Below are positions 51,165 through 60,041 of a stretch of 64,000 nucleotides of DNA, piece by piece. The DNA lies in assembly GCF_006539505.1 (NCBI RefSeq), contig NZ_BJND01000042.1, forward strand, positions 37,419 to 101,418, given 5' to 3'. This stretch comes from Streptomyces spinoverrucosus. GTDB taxonomy: Bacteria > Actinomycetota > Actinomycetes > Streptomycetales > Streptomycetaceae. The position numbers and the translations under genes are program-made. The notes under the pieces were generated by a model. It ran no database searches. It was not told the DNA's origin and saw only the letters and a list, made by a program, of their open reading frames with translations. The first letter of the stretch is position 1. Every line of letters starts with the position of its first letter.

Positions 51165-52067
51165 TCAGTGGCCTGCTTCCTTCAACTCCCGCACAAGTTT
51201 GGCCGCCACGGGGGTGGATACGTCGTGCTGCTCGGCCGCGCGGAGCAACGCGCCGCCGATGGCGTCCAGTTCCAGAGGGCGGCCTGCCTCGGCGTCGCGT
51301 TGCATGGACGACTTGGTGCCCGGCGGGAAGGCGTCGAAGCGGGCGAGTGCCTCGGCCGGGTCGGCGGGGCCGCCGCAGGCGCGGCTGACGGCCGCCGTTT
51401 CCGCGACGAGGGCGGTGAGTTCGTCGCGGTGGTGGGTGCGGATGTCGCCGAGGGGGAGGGCGTAGCGGGTGGTCAGCAGGGCGAAGGGGGCGAGGAACGC
51501 CATCTTCGCCCAAAGGGCGGCCGCCTCGTCGTCCAGGACGCGGGTGGTGAGGCCGGCGGTCGTGAAGGCGGCGGCCAGGGTGTCGAGGCGGTGCCGGGGG
51601 ACGGGGTCGCCGGTCAGGTCGATCTCGGCGAAGGGGCTGGTGTGTTCGATCTCGCCCGGGGTGACGCGGGTGGACTCGACGCGGATGACGGCGGGGGCGA
51701 CCTGGTGGGGGCGGTAGCGGGAGCGTAGGTGGGTGGGGTGTTCCACGCCGTTGAGGAAGGGGACGAGCAGGGCGTCGCCGAGGGCGGGGGCGGGGATACG
51801 GGGGAGTGCGGCGTCGAGGGTGGTGTGCTTGACGGTGATCAGGCAGGCGTCGACCGGTTCGCGGAGTTCGGTGTCGGCTTCGACGGGGGTGGTGAAGTCG
51901 CCGTAGCGGGGGCTGCGGACGTGGATGCCGGTGGTGCGGAGGGTGTGGGCCGTGGTGTCGCCGGCCAGGCAGATCACGCGGTGGCCGGCGCGGGCGAGGA
52001 GGGCGGCGAGCAGGCCGCCTACGCCGCCGGGGCCCAGGACGGCCACGGTGAGCTTGTCGTGCGCCAT
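51165..52067 (-). CDS. 2-dehydropantoate 2-reductase-like (ketopantoate reductase) protein
   Basis: A 300-residue NADPH-dependent protein from ATG 52067. Rossmann motif VAVLGPGGVGGLLAALLARAGH at the N-terminus; LITVKHTTLDAALPRI carries the catalytic Lys, NGVEH the conserved Asn; ApbA C-terminal helical domain with KMAFLAPFALLTTRY and SSMQRDAEAGRPLELDAIGGALLRAAEQH. The last motif (SSMxxDxxAGRxxE) is characteristic. It would reduce ketopantoate in pantothenate/CoA synthesis, though actinobacteria often have several paralogues with other 2-keto substrates. The frame continues far upstream only as a shadow. Confidence 0.88.
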   Translation of the reverse strand: MAHDKLTVAVLGPGGVGGLLAALLARAGHRVICLAGDTTAHTLRTTGIHVRSPRYGDFTTPVEADTELREPVDACLITVKHTTLDAALPRIPAPALGDALLVPFLNGVEHPTHLRSRYRPHQVAPAVIRVESTRVTPGEIEHTSPFAEIDLTGDPVPRHRLDTLAAAFTTAGLTTRVLDDEAAALWAKMAFLAPFALLTTRYALPLGDIRTHHRDELTALVAETAAVSRACGGPADPAEALARFDAFPPGTKSSMQRDAEAGRPLELDAIGGALLRAAEQHDVSTPVAAKLVRELKEAGH

Positions 52068-52277
52068 GTGTGGTTCCTCTCGTCGGTCGGCCCCGGGGAG
52101 GTGGCCGCCTTGGAGTGGATCATCGCAGGGGGGAGTGGGAGGGGGCGAGAGGGGGACTGGGGCATTTTTGAGGGGTGCGGTTCTGAAGGTGCGGTTCTGA
52201 GGGCTGTGGTTTGAACTGGTTTGAAGGGTGCCGGTTGCGGGGTGGGCGGGAGTCGGGGTGGGCGGGAGACTGGGGGT

Positions 52278-52511
52278 ATGTGCCGCAGTATCAAGACGCT
52301 TCGTCCGCCTGTATTGCCCGAGGAGGCCACTGAGGCCGAGATCCGGGCTGCCGCTTTGCAGTATGTGCGGAAGGTTTCCGGGTTTCGGGTGCCTGCCGCG
52401 CACAATCAGGAGGTTTTCGATCGGGCTGTGGATGTGATCGCCGAGGCTACGGCGGAGTTGTTGGGCGGGTTGGAGGTGCGGGGGCAGGGGGTGGCTCGTA
52501 AGGCGGGGTAG
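52278..52511 (+). CDS. DUF2277 family protein
   Basis: A 77-residue protein from ATG 52278: MCRSIKTLRPPVLP, then EEATEAEIRAAALQYVRKVSGFRVPAAHNQEVFDRAVDVIAEATAELL. The N-terminal MCRSIKTL and the helix-rich RKVSGFRVP-x-HN segment define this small family. No Zn motif is complete (a single Cys). The role is unknown. Confidence 0.88.
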   Translation: MCRSIKTLRPPVLPEEATEAEIRAAALQYVRKVSGFRVPAAHNQEVFDRAVDVIAEATAELLGGLEVRGQGVARKAG

Positions 52512-52995
52512 GGAGTGCTGGGCGGGGTCCGGTAAGCGTTGGTTGGGGGGCGGGCCGGCGCTCGTGCTGGGCGGGGGTCGGGTCGCTCGTCCGCGCTGGC
52601 GGGGTGCCGCTGCGCCCACCCGTGCCGCCCCAGCGGCACGACTGCCCGCAGCTACGCGGGTTGGTGACGGGTCGCAGTTAGGTGGTTGGCCTGTCCCAGC
52701 TGTGCGGGTTGGTGGCGGGTAGCAGCTGGGCGGTTGGTCTGCCTCCGCCTGCGGGGGTTTGCCTGTCTGCGGCGGCGCGGGTTGGTGACGGGTCATAGCT
52801 AGGCGGATTCCCTGCCCCAGCTGCGCGGTTTGCCGTTCGCGCTGTGTGGGTTTGGTGACCGGTCGTAGCTGCGCGGTTTTGGCTGCCCGCTGCTCTGCGG
52901 GGTGCTGTCCGGCCGTGGCTGGGTGGGCTCGTCGGTGGGGCAGCTTGCGTGCCGCGGTCCAGTGGTGCGCCCGCGGCCCCGCCGCGGCGGATCCT
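52512..52995. repeat. Repeat-rich gap with inverted copy of the 24.5-kb repeat
   Basis: A 484-bp region without a supportable gene. Positions 52571-52652 match the reverse complement of 24561-24642, with only about three differences over 82 bp. To the right, variants of AGCTGCGCGGGTTGGTGACGG recur about every 40-60 bp up to 52900. Frames through it are Gly/Arg/Pro-rich shadows. Confidence 0.75.
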
Positions 52996-53610
52996 CTACG
53001 ACGTCCTCGGGCGGCGCATCAAGTACGTCGCCGCCGCGCCTGCGCCGACGAGGGCCAGGGTTGAGACGGCCGTTGCCAGCCATGTCGTGCCCAGCCAGTG
53101 GGCGCCGAAGTAGCCGAGGGCGACGCTGTACGTGGCCCAGGTGAGGCCGGCCAGGGCCGACCAGGGGACGAAGTCCCGGGGGCGGCGGTGGGCGGCGCCG
53201 GCGGTGAGGGAGACGACCGAGCGGCCGGCGGGGGCGAAGCGGGCCAGGACGACCAGGGCGCCGCCGCCTCGGGCCAGCGCCGTGCCGAGACGTTCCTGCG
53301 CGGTGCTCAGGCGGGGTGAACGGGCCAGCGCGCGGTCCAGGCGGGCGCCGCCGCGCCAGGCGAGGCGGTAGGCCACCAGGTCGCCCAGCACGGACGCGGT
53401 GGTGGCGCAGAGCGTGAGGAGCAGGATGTCGGGGACGTCGGTCGGGACCTGGCCGGTCGCCGCGCCGGAGCCCGCTGCGGCCGCCGTCGCCGCCATGATG
53501 ACCAGCACCCCGCTCGGCAGCACCGGAACGAACACGTCGAGCAGGATCGACGCGGCCACCATCGCGTAGATCCATGGGCTGCCCGTCAGTGACCCCACAC
53601 TCTCCAGCAC
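52996..53610 (-). CDS. DedA/VTT-domain-like membrane protein
   Basis: A 204-residue protein with about five membrane segments. FVPVLPSGVLVIMAATAAA corresponds to the reentrant segment, then VLGDLVAYRLAWRGG, then VVLARFAPAGRSVVSLTAGAAHRRPRDFVPWSALAG, which matches the DedA/SNARE-associated core (F-x-R-F-x-P-x-G-R). Probably a lipid flippase or scramblase related to the DedA protein at 39.5 kb but shorter. Codon ATG 53610 lacks a strong ribosome-binding site. Confidence 0.82.
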   Translation of the reverse strand: MLESVGSLTGSPWIYAMVAASILLDVFVPVLPSGVLVIMAATAAAAGSGAATGQVPTDVPDILLLTLCATTASVLGDLVAYRLAWRGGARLDRALARSPRLSTAQERLGTALARGGGALVVLARFAPAGRSVVSLTAGAAHRRPRDFVPWSALAGLTWATYSVALGYFGAHWLGTTWLATAVSTLALVGAGAAATYLMRRPRTS

Positions 53611-53733
53611 CGCGACTCCCCGTCATCCCCCGTAAGCCATACAGCGTACGCCTGGGGTGTGACAGGAGGTGCGCGGGGGGCTCATGTGTTCGGTGCGGGA
53701 TGTTCACTTCTCATACAAAGAAACGGCGTTCCG

Positions 53734-54201
53734 TCAGGCCGCGACCGGCGACTCCCGCGCCTCCGTGGACGCCCCCGGGTTCCGCTTGGCCCCGGCGCGC
53801 CGGGCGAGCAGCGCGTCCAGGCTGAGGGCGCCGGAACCGGTGAAGACCAGCAGGAACAGGGCCCAGCAGAACATGGCCGAGGCCTCGCCGCCGTTCGCCA
53901 TCGGCCACAGGCCCATGGGCTGGTGCACGTAGAAGTACGCGTACGCCATCGAACCCGACGCGACGAACGCGGCCACGCGGGTTCCGAGGCCCAGCATGAC
54001 CAGGCCGCCGCCGATCAGCTGGATAATGGCGGCGTACCAGCCCGGCCAGGTGCCGGCGGCGATCGTGCCGCCTTCGGTGCCCGCGGCGCCGCCGAGGACG
54101 CCGAACAGGGATGCGGCGCCGTGGCAGAGGAAGAGCAGGCCGGTCACAATGCGAAACAGGCCGATTGCGTAGGGCTGAGCGGTGTGGAGGCGTTCGGTCA
54201 T
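53734..54201 (-). CDS. DoxX family membrane protein
   Basis: A 155-residue four-helix protein from ATG 54201, with AAGGAG upstream. Family features: LFRIVTGLLFLCHGAASLFG at the N-terminus, GTWPGWYAAIIQLIGGGLVMLGLGTRVAAFVASGSMAYAYF, and the last helix in FCWALFLLVFTGSGALSLDALLA. DoxX proteins appear in thiosulphate/quinone oxidation and in mycobacterial oxidative-stress membrane complexes. A candidate DmdR/IdeR iron box overlaps its promoter, so it may be induced by iron starvation. Confidence 0.9.
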   Translation of the reverse strand: MTERLHTAQPYAIGLFRIVTGLLFLCHGAASLFGVLGGAAGTEGGTIAAGTWPGWYAAIIQLIGGGLVMLGLGTRVAAFVASGSMAYAYFYVHQPMGLWPMANGGEASAMFCWALFLLVFTGSGALSLDALLARRAGAKRNPGASTEARESPVAA

Positions 54202-54266
54202 GTGGGGGGCTCCTTCGGTGGGCGGGTCGCGCGGACCCGTCGGGGACAGAACCGAGTGGCCCCTTC

Positions 54267-54296
54267 ACGTTAGGCACACCTAATCAATGCTTGCAA
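54267..54296 (-). promoter_or_regulatory. doxX promoter with candidate iron box
   Basis: On the minus strand TTGCAA (-35, 54296-54291), an 18-bp spacer and TAACGT (-10, 54272-54267) form a good promoter. Its spacer and -10 contain TTAGGTGTGCCTAA (plus strand TTAGGCACACCTAA, 54270-54283), which agrees well with the inner part of the IdeR/DmdR1 iron box. Fe-bound repressor there would block transcription. Confidence 0.6.
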
Positions 54297-56292
54297 CTTC
54301 AACATTCTCTCCTTGGTGCGGCCCGGCTCCCGCCTCCGATCCCACCGCCACCCGCAGCACCGCGCGCGCCACCGCATCCGCGTCCGACAGCGTCACCGAG
54401 TCCACCCCGGGCCGCGCCCCCGCCGCCGTCACCCAGTGCACCCCCTCCGTGGGCACCCCGAACGCGAACCGCCCTTCGTGCGGCTGACCTTGACGGGCCA
54501 TCAGGTGATACGGCCGCCGGGTCACGTCCAGCCCGCCCGTCTCGTATCCGTCGATCGTGTGCGGTCGGCACTGCCCGGTCCGCAGGAGGCGGGCGAGCAG
54601 TTCGTCGGCGGTGCGGCGCAGGTCGGGTTCCGGGAGCCGGGCCTCTATAAGGGTCGTCACCCGCACGGCCGACCCCGGCACCTCCGGCGAGTGCGCCACC
54701 CACGCCCCCTGCGCGCACCGCACCTCCAGCCGTGGCCCGAGCACCTCCACCACCCCGGCCTCCATGAGCGCGGTCAGTTCCTCGATGCGACGCCGGGGAG
54801 GGCCGATGGAGAGGAAGGCGTTGAGCGGGGTGTACCAGCGGTCCAGGTGGTCCCGGCGGGACACGCCGGTCAGTCCGGCGTGGTCGACGATCAGCCGGAT
54901 CTCGTTGCGCAGGTCGCGCAGTACGTCGAGGGCGGCCTTCAGCGGGCCGCGCACATTACCCAGGGCGGCCTGCGCGGCGTCCTCGCGCAGATACGACAGC
55001 AGCCAGTCCCGCCAGGACCCGGGCCCGTCGAACGCCCGCCCCGCATACGGCCGGGAGACCCGCTCCCACGACCAGCGATCGGCGACCGGAACCCCGAACT
55101 CGTCCAGCAGCCGCGCCTCCTGAGGATCGCCATGAGGAACGGCGAGATACCGCTCAACGAATTCCCGAGGCCCGCCCAACGGCGTTATGGACCCGCCCAC
55201 CCCCGCGCCGTCCCCGCCCAGCACCGCCGCGTAATAAACCGTCTCGACCTCCTTCGCCACCAACGGCCACACCTCCCCCAGGAAGTCCGGCGCATCCCCG
55301 GAGTCCGCGCGCTTGCGGAAGCCCGCGATTGCCTCCGGTGTGAGGACCAGGGGCTCGTGGCGGCCGTACGGGCCCTTGGCGTTGTCGCCGCGTGCCTGGT
55401 ACGGGATGCCGCGTCGGGAGCCGGCGTACAGGCGGGGCTCGCGGCCGGAGGGGATGTAGCGCAACGCGTCCCCGGTGCGGACGAAGCGGCCGCCGCGGCC
55501 GGTGGTCAGCAGGGCCATGTGGTCGAAGAAGTTCAGGCCCAGGCCGCGCAGCAGCACCGGTTCGCCAGGGGACAGCGGGGTGAGGTCGACGTCCGCCGGA
55601 TTGGCGGGCGGGATGTACCGCAGGCCGTTCCGGTCGGCGTACGACGTCTGCTGCCGCTGTTCCGCGTCCGGTGCCGTCGGCAGATGGCCCTGTGCGAGGA
55701 CGACGGCGGCGAGCCCGGTCAGCACCCGGCCGTCGTCCAGGGCGAGGACCTGGCAGCCGTCGGGACCGTCGTCGAGCCGGACCGCGCGGGCCGTGTGGGT
55801 CTCGACGCGCACCCCCGGCGGCGCGTCCCGCACCACCCGCGCGAACACCCACTCCAGATAGCGGCCGTACTGCGCCCGGGTCGGATAGTCGTCAGGCCCG
55901 AGTTCGCCGTCCGCCCACTCGTACAGGCTCGGGCCCGGGCGGATCGGCCCCGAGCAGTCCACGCTCTCGTCCGTGAACAACGTCACCTGCGAGGCGACCG
56001 TGTTCATCAGCAGCTCGGCCGACTGCGCGGTGCGCCACACGCGTCCGGGGCCGGGCGGTGCCGGATCGATCACGTGCACCGTCAGCGGCGTCCCGGGCGG
56101 GAGGAGTTCGGCGGCGGAGGCGCACAGCCGCTCCAGCACACTCGTACCGCGCGGCCCGGCACCGACCAGGGCGATGGCCAACGACGGCGTCGAGGACGGC
56201 CCCCGCAGAAGTGCCGCCTCCGAGGGAGCGCCCGATACAGAGGGCTCCGATATCGAGGGCTCCGACATGGACTCCGCGGTCGGTGCAGACAA
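54280..56292 (-). CDS. FAD/NAD(P)-binding protein (NAD_binding_9 family)
   Basis: A 670-residue protein. The nucleotide motif LAIALVGAGPRGTSVLERLCA begins at about residue 37, followed by LTVHVIDPAPPGPGRVWRT, LLMNTVASQVTLFTDESV, YPTRAQYGRYLEWVF and, later, LAAVVLAQGHLPT. These are the marks of the FAD-NAD(P)-binding, lysine/ornithine monooxygenase-like NAD_binding_9 family. TTG 56292 has GGGAG upstream; an ATG eight codons later is an alternative. Size and motifs suggest a flavoprotein; the substrate is unknown. The stop codon overlaps the doxX iron box by 4 bp. Confidence 0.85.
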   Translation of the reverse strand: MSAPTAESMSEPSISEPSVSGAPSEAALLRGPSSTPSLAIALVGAGPRGTSVLERLCASAAELLPPGTPLTVHVIDPAPPGPGRVWRTAQSAELLMNTVASQVTLFTDESVDCSGPIRPGPSLYEWADGELGPDDYPTRAQYGRYLEWVFARVVRDAPPGVRVETHTARAVRLDDGPDGCQVLALDDGRVLTGLAAVVLAQGHLPTAPDAEQRQQTSYADRNGLRYIPPANPADVDLTPLSPGEPVLLRGLGLNFFDHMALLTTGRGGRFVRTGDALRYIPSGREPRLYAGSRRGIPYQARGDNAKGPYGRHEPLVLTPEAIAGFRKRADSGDAPDFLGEVWPLVAKEVETVYYAAVLGGDGAGVGGSITPLGGPREFVERYLAVPHGDPQEARLLDEFGVPVADRWSWERVSRPYAGRAFDGPGSWRDWLLSYLREDAAQAALGNVRGPLKAALDVLRDLRNEIRLIVDHAGLTGVSRRDHLDRWYTPLNAFLSIGPPRRRIEELTALMEAGVVEVLGPRLEVRCAQGAWVAHSPEVPGSAVRVTTLIEARLPEPDLRRTADELLARLLRTGQCRPHTIDGYETGGLDVTRRPYHLMARQGQPHEGRFAFGVPTEGVHWVTAAGARPGVDSVTLSDADAVARAVLRVAVGSEAGAGPHQGENVEVASID

Positions 56293-56417
56293 AGCGGTGA
56301 CTCCCGGGCAGGTGCGGCACAGTGCGGCGAACCGCCCGCGCCAAGCGGACGGCCCGCCTCATCATGCCGTCGGGGACACCAGAAGCCAACGCGCGTCCCA
56401 CAGGTCCCGGATGTACC

Positions 56418-58058
56418 TCATGCGGTGGTGAGGACCGACTCCTCCACCGTCGTCAGCCGCGCTCCGCCCCGCCCGTCCTCCCGCGTGTGCTCCAGCAGCA
56501 GCCGTGCCGAACGCCCCTTCAGCGTCAGCGTCATGAGCTGGTTGCCGAACCAGGGCCCGCCCGTGCACCGCCAGTCGATCGACGGCTGCGGCACCTTGCC
56601 GTGCCCCGCGATCCGGCGGCCCAGGAACCGCGCGACGCCGCTCCAGCCGAAGCGGAAGCCCCACTTGAGTACCGACGGGATGGAGTTGTGGACCGGCGAG
56701 CAGGTGAGCTGGAGCACGCGCGCGTGCGGCCCGCCGGAAGGCCACGTCGGCTCGGCCACGTACGCGTGATGCACATCTCCCGACAGCACGCACACGGTCG
56801 CCGGTGCCCTGTCGCCCGAGCCCACCTCGGCGATCAGCGCCGCCAGCGCGTCGAAGGACTCCGGGAAGGCCGACCAGTGCTCCAGGTCTGCCGCCCGCCG
56901 CATCTTCTCGCCCCAGCGCGCCCAGCGCTCGCCCTTCTCACCCCGGCACAGCGCCGCGTTCCAGCCCTCGGCGTCGTGCGCCAGGTGCGGCAGCAGCCAG
57001 GGGAGGGAGGCGCCGATGAGGAGATGGTCGTACGATCCCGGCTCGTCCAGCGCCTCGGTGCGCAGCCACGCCTCCTCGCCGGGGTCGAGCATCGAGCGCT
57101 TGCCCTCCGCCAGGACGCGGCCCGCGCGCGTGTCCACCATCAGCAGCCGGACGCGCCCGAAGTCGCGCCGGTAACTCCACCGCACGGACGTCGGGTTGGC
57201 GTCGGCGTCGTGGGCGAAGGCGCGCAGCAGGTCGGTGGCGTCCGGGGTGTCCCGTACGGCCGCGTAGAGCGGGTCGGCGGCCAGCTCGGTCGGGGACAGA
57301 TTCCCCAGGTGCTGGTGGACCCAGTACGACATCAGGCCGCTCAGCACCCGCTCCTGCCACCAGTCCGTGGCCCGCATGTCGGCGACCCAGGATGCGGAGG
57401 TGTTCCAGTCGTCGATGACGTCGTGGTCGTCGAAGATCATGCAGGTGGGCACGGTGGACAGCAGCCAGCGCACCTGGGAGTCGAGCCAGGACTCGTAGTA
57501 GAGCTGCGTGTACTCCTCGTAGTCCGCCACTCCGCTGCCCGGCGGCTCCTTGAGATCGCGGCGGGCGGCCAGTCGGCGCTGGGTGACCTTGGAGGTCTCG
57601 TCGGCGTAGACCTGGTCGCCCAGGAGCAGCAGGACGTCCGGTCGTTCGGCCGTGGGGGCGGCTGCGATGCGGGCGGCCAGGGTGTCCAGGGCGTCGGGGC
57701 CGACCGGGTCCTTGCCGTCGGCCGGGGGCGCGGCCCAGCGGCATGAGCCGAAGGCGACCTTGACGGTGTCGTCGACGAACCCGGCGCGGATCACCGAGGG
57801 CGGCAACGGTGAGTCGGGCAGCGGCCACACGCGTGTGCCGTCGAGCAGCACCTCGTACGACGTCGTCGTCCTGGCTGTCAGGCCGGTCACCGGCACGAGG
57901 GCGTAGTGATGGCCGGCGACCTGGAAGGTGCGGGCCGTGCCGTGGGCGCCGTCGGCGCAGCGCACCTCGGCGGTGCACGGACGGCTCGCCTCGACCCAGA
58001 CGGTCGCGGTCGAGTCGTCGACGTATCTCAGCAGTGGTCCCAGGCGTAGTCCCGCCAC
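56418..58058 (-). CDS. PhoD-like alkaline phosphatase / metallophosphoesterase
   Basis: A 546-residue protein. N-terminal Fn3-like domain (YVDDSTATVWVEASRPCTAEV, residues 10-110) and a metallophosphatase domain with SCRWA..., DVLLLLGDQVYADE, MIFDDHDVIDDWNT and VCVLSGDVHHAY, the metal-binding motifs of the PhoD group (Fe3+ and Ca2+). There is no Tat signal, unlike classical PhoD, so this member should be cytosolic. Function is a phosphodiesterase or phosphatase on an unknown substrate. It is 125 bp upstream of the FAD protein gene in the same direction. Confidence 0.9.
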   Translation of the reverse strand: MAGLRLGPLLRYVDDSTATVWVEASRPCTAEVRCADGAHGTARTFQVAGHHYALVPVTGLTARTTTSYEVLLDGTRVWPLPDSPLPPSVIRAGFVDDTVKVAFGSCRWAAPPADGKDPVGPDALDTLAARIAAAPTAERPDVLLLLGDQVYADETSKVTQRRLAARRDLKEPPGSGVADYEEYTQLYYESWLDSQVRWLLSTVPTCMIFDDHDVIDDWNTSASWVADMRATDWWQERVLSGLMSYWVHQHLGNLSPTELAADPLYAAVRDTPDATDLLRAFAHDADANPTSVRWSYRRDFGRVRLLMVDTRAGRVLAEGKRSMLDPGEEAWLRTEALDEPGSYDHLLIGASLPWLLPHLAHDAEGWNAALCRGEKGERWARWGEKMRRAADLEHWSAFPESFDALAALIAEVGSGDRAPATVCVLSGDVHHAYVAEPTWPSGGPHARVLQLTCSPVHNSIPSVLKWGFRFGWSGVARFLGRRIAGHGKVPQPSIDWRCTGGPWFGNQLMTLTLKGRSARLLLEHTREDGRGGARLTTVEESVLTTA

Positions 58059-58246
58059 GTCATCGCCCGCCTTTGCTCCGGCCGGCGCGCCCCTGTCGGC
58101 TCGCCTCCTCCGTCGCCCCGTACGGTACGGAACGACGGAGGCCGGCGGGTAGGTTCCGGGCCAGAAAGCCAGGGCGGTGGCTGCTCAGGGCCGGTCGTGT
58201 GGATCAGGCGGCGCCGCGGGCCCTGGCGCGCGACGGACGACAGGTC

Positions 58247-58891
58247 CTAGCAGGACGCCAGGTAGTTGGTGAGCGCGTTCTTCTCGGCGGAGTCGACCGA
58301 GAGGTCGTAGTAGTACTTCACCTGGACCCAGGCGCGCACGTAGATGCAGCGGTAGGCGGTGCGGGACGGCATCCAGGTGGCCGGGTCCTGGTCGCCCTTG
58401 GACTGGTTGACGTTGTCGGTGACCGCGAGGAGCTGCGGGCGGGTCAGGTCGTTGGCGAAGGCCTGGCGGCGGGAGGTGGTCCAGCTGTCGGCGCCGGAGT
58501 CCCAGGCCTCGGCGAGCGGGACGAGGTGGTCGATGTCGACGTCGGAGGCGGCGTACCAGGTCGCGCCGTCGTACGGGGAGTACCAGCTGCCGCTGGTGGC
58601 GTAGCAGGAGGAGTCGGTGACGACGTTCGAGCCGTCGCGCTTGAGGACGGTCTCACGGGTGTTGCAGGAGCCCGACTGCGTGATCCAGTGCGGGAAGAGG
58701 TCCCGGTTGTAGCCGGTGCGGTCCTCGCTCGCCACGGTGAGCTGGGCGAGGTAGGAGCGGGCGGTGGCGCCGCTGACGGGGGTGGGGAGGGCGGCGGAGG
58801 CGGTGGGGGCGTTGAACAGGGCCACGGAGGCCACGAAGGCGCTGATCGCCGCGACTATGCTCAGCCGTCGACGCGCGTAGAACCTGGGCAT
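58247..58891 (-). CDS. Secreted HNH endonuclease-family protein (DUF1524/GmrSD-like)
   Basis: A 214-residue protein from ATG 58891 with a signal peptide (RRRLSIVAAISAFVASVALF, cleavage near TASA-ALP). The mature part contains the His-Me finger: DVDIDHLVPLAEAWDSG (catalytic His), then RRQAFANDLTRPQLLAVTDNVNQSKGDQDPATW with conserved Asn. Four Cys could form two disulphides. It belongs to the DUF1524 group of secreted nucleases and is likely to degrade DNA outside the cell for nutrition. Confidence 0.92.
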   Translation of the reverse strand: MPRFYARRRLSIVAAISAFVASVALFNAPTASAALPTPVSGATARSYLAQLTVASEDRTGYNRDLFPHWITQSGSCNTRETVLKRDGSNVVTDSSCYATSGSWYSPYDGATWYAASDVDIDHLVPLAEAWDSGADSWTTSRRQAFANDLTRPQLLAVTDNVNQSKGDQDPATWMPSRTAYRCIYVRAWVQVKYYYDLSVDSAEKNALTNYLASC

Positions 58892-59059
58892 GCGAACTCC
58901 CTTGGAGTGTGGGGGTGTTGGCGTGCGAGCGAGGGAATGCTGTCGGTGCCGTGTTGCGAACGGGTGTGCGTTGGGTGAGAAGCTAATGACGCGTGCATGA
59001 CACGACAAGGTTCAAGACCGAACTTTCGGCTTCCGGGCCGTCGCGTACGATGGACGGCG
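58892..59059. promoter_or_regulatory. Divergent promoter region HNH nuclease / riboswitch
   Basis: Gene-free 168 bp. TACGAT at 59046-59051 is a possible -10 for the riboswitch transcript, which would then start at about 59058. No dyad stands out. Frames through it are unsupported. Confidence 0.4.
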
Positions 59060-59190
59060 CAGAAGGGGAGTAGCCCTTAGCCGGACCGTCGACATACTGC
59101 TCAGCCCGCGAGGGATCCGAGCCGGCGCCCGGAGGCGGGCCTCGATCGCGAGGCCGGCCGGCGAGACCTTCGGCAAGCAGTACACGCCCG
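59060..59190 (+). ncRNA. yybP-ykoY (Mn2+) riboswitch
   Basis: Conserved blocks of the yybP-ykoY aptamer appear in order: GAAGGGGAGTAGCCC (about 59062-59076), GTCGACATACTGC (59088-59100), and on the 3' side GGCGAGACCTTCGGC (about 59159-59173). The L1/L3 loop blocks that bind Mn2+ in this class lie in the first two. It sits in the leader of a GDT1/TMEM165-family gene, a known Mn2+/cation transporter family and the standard target of this riboswitch. Confidence 0.88.
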
Positions 59191-59228
59191 TGCCGTACGG
59201 CACGGGTGCCACGTGTGCTGCCGTGCCG
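59187..59228 (+). promoter_or_regulatory. Mutually exclusive hairpins in the riboswitch expression platform
   Basis: CGGCACGG (59198-59205) can pair with CCGTGCCG at 59188-59195 or with CCGTGCCG at 59221-59228. The left pairing sits directly after the aptamer with a 2-nt apparent loop, the right one has a 15-nt loop. Neither is followed by a U tract, so control may be at translation or by Rho-type termination. Confidence 0.6.
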
Positions 59229-59289
59229 AGGTCCGATCCCCGTCAGGACTTACGACTCTCGGCCGGTGGCCCCGACCGATTGAGGAACC

Positions 59290-59871
59290 TTGATCAGCCT
59301 CACCGTCACGGCGCTCGTCTTCGGCGTCGTCTTCCTCGCCGAACTGCCCGACAAGACCGCACTCGCCGGGCTCGTCCTCGGCACCCGCTACCGCGCCTCG
59401 TACGTCTTCGCCGGGGTCGCCGCCGCCTTCGCGCTGCATGTCGCGCTCGCCGTCGCGGCGGGCAGTGTGCTGACGCTGCTGCCGCAGCAACTGGTGCACG
59501 CGCTGACCGGTGTGCTCTTCCTGGGCGGCGCGGCGATGCTGCTGATGAAGAAGGACGACGGCGAGGAGGAGATCCGCAGGCCGCAGGACCAGTCCTTCTG
59601 GAAGGTCTCCGGAGCCGGGTTCATGCTCATCCTGGTCGCCGAGTTCGGTGATCTCACCCAGATCATGACCGCGAATCTCGCGGCGCGCTACGACGACCCG
59701 CTGTCCGTCGGCCTGGGTGCGGTGCTGGCGCTGTGGGCGGTGGCCGCGCTGGGCATCGTCGGCGGCAGGGCGCTGATGAAGCGGGTGCCGCTGGAGCTGA
59801 TCACGAAGATCGCGGCGCTGCTGATGCTCGGCCTCGGGGTGTGGAGCCTTTGGGAGGCCGTGACCGGGTGA
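59290..59871 (+). CDS. GDT1/TMEM165 family (UPF0016) cation transporter
   Basis: A 193-residue membrane protein from TTG 59290 (GAGG upstream). It is an internally duplicated family: the first half has FLAELPDKTALAG, the second VAEFGDLTQIMTANLAARY, the two E-x-(G/P)-D-(K/L)-T motifs that bind the ion in the membrane. Six membrane helices are predicted, with a cytosolic charged loop KKDDGEEEIRR. Members export or exchange Mn2+/Ca2+ for protons. The yybP-ykoY riboswitch upstream supports Mn2+ efflux. Confidence 0.93.
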   Translation: MISLTVTALVFGVVFLAELPDKTALAGLVLGTRYRASYVFAGVAAAFALHVALAVAAGSVLTLLPQQLVHALTGVLFLGGAAMLLMKKDDGEEEIRRPQDQSFWKVSGAGFMLILVAEFGDLTQIMTANLAARYDDPLSVGLGAVLALWAVAALGIVGGRALMKRVPLELITKIAALLMLGLGVWSLWEAVTG

Positions 59872-60041
59872 GCTGAACGGTAGGTGAAGGGTTGGCTACG
59901 GCGGTGGCGGGAGCGCGGCTTGTTTTGTACCGTGGGGGAACAAAGTGGCTCCCGCCCGTTTTCCCTGACCGGCGGGCGGGGCCGCCTTGTCCCCCGGGCC
60001 CGGCGCCTTCGCCGCCCCTCACCCGCGTCCTGGAGCTGCCG

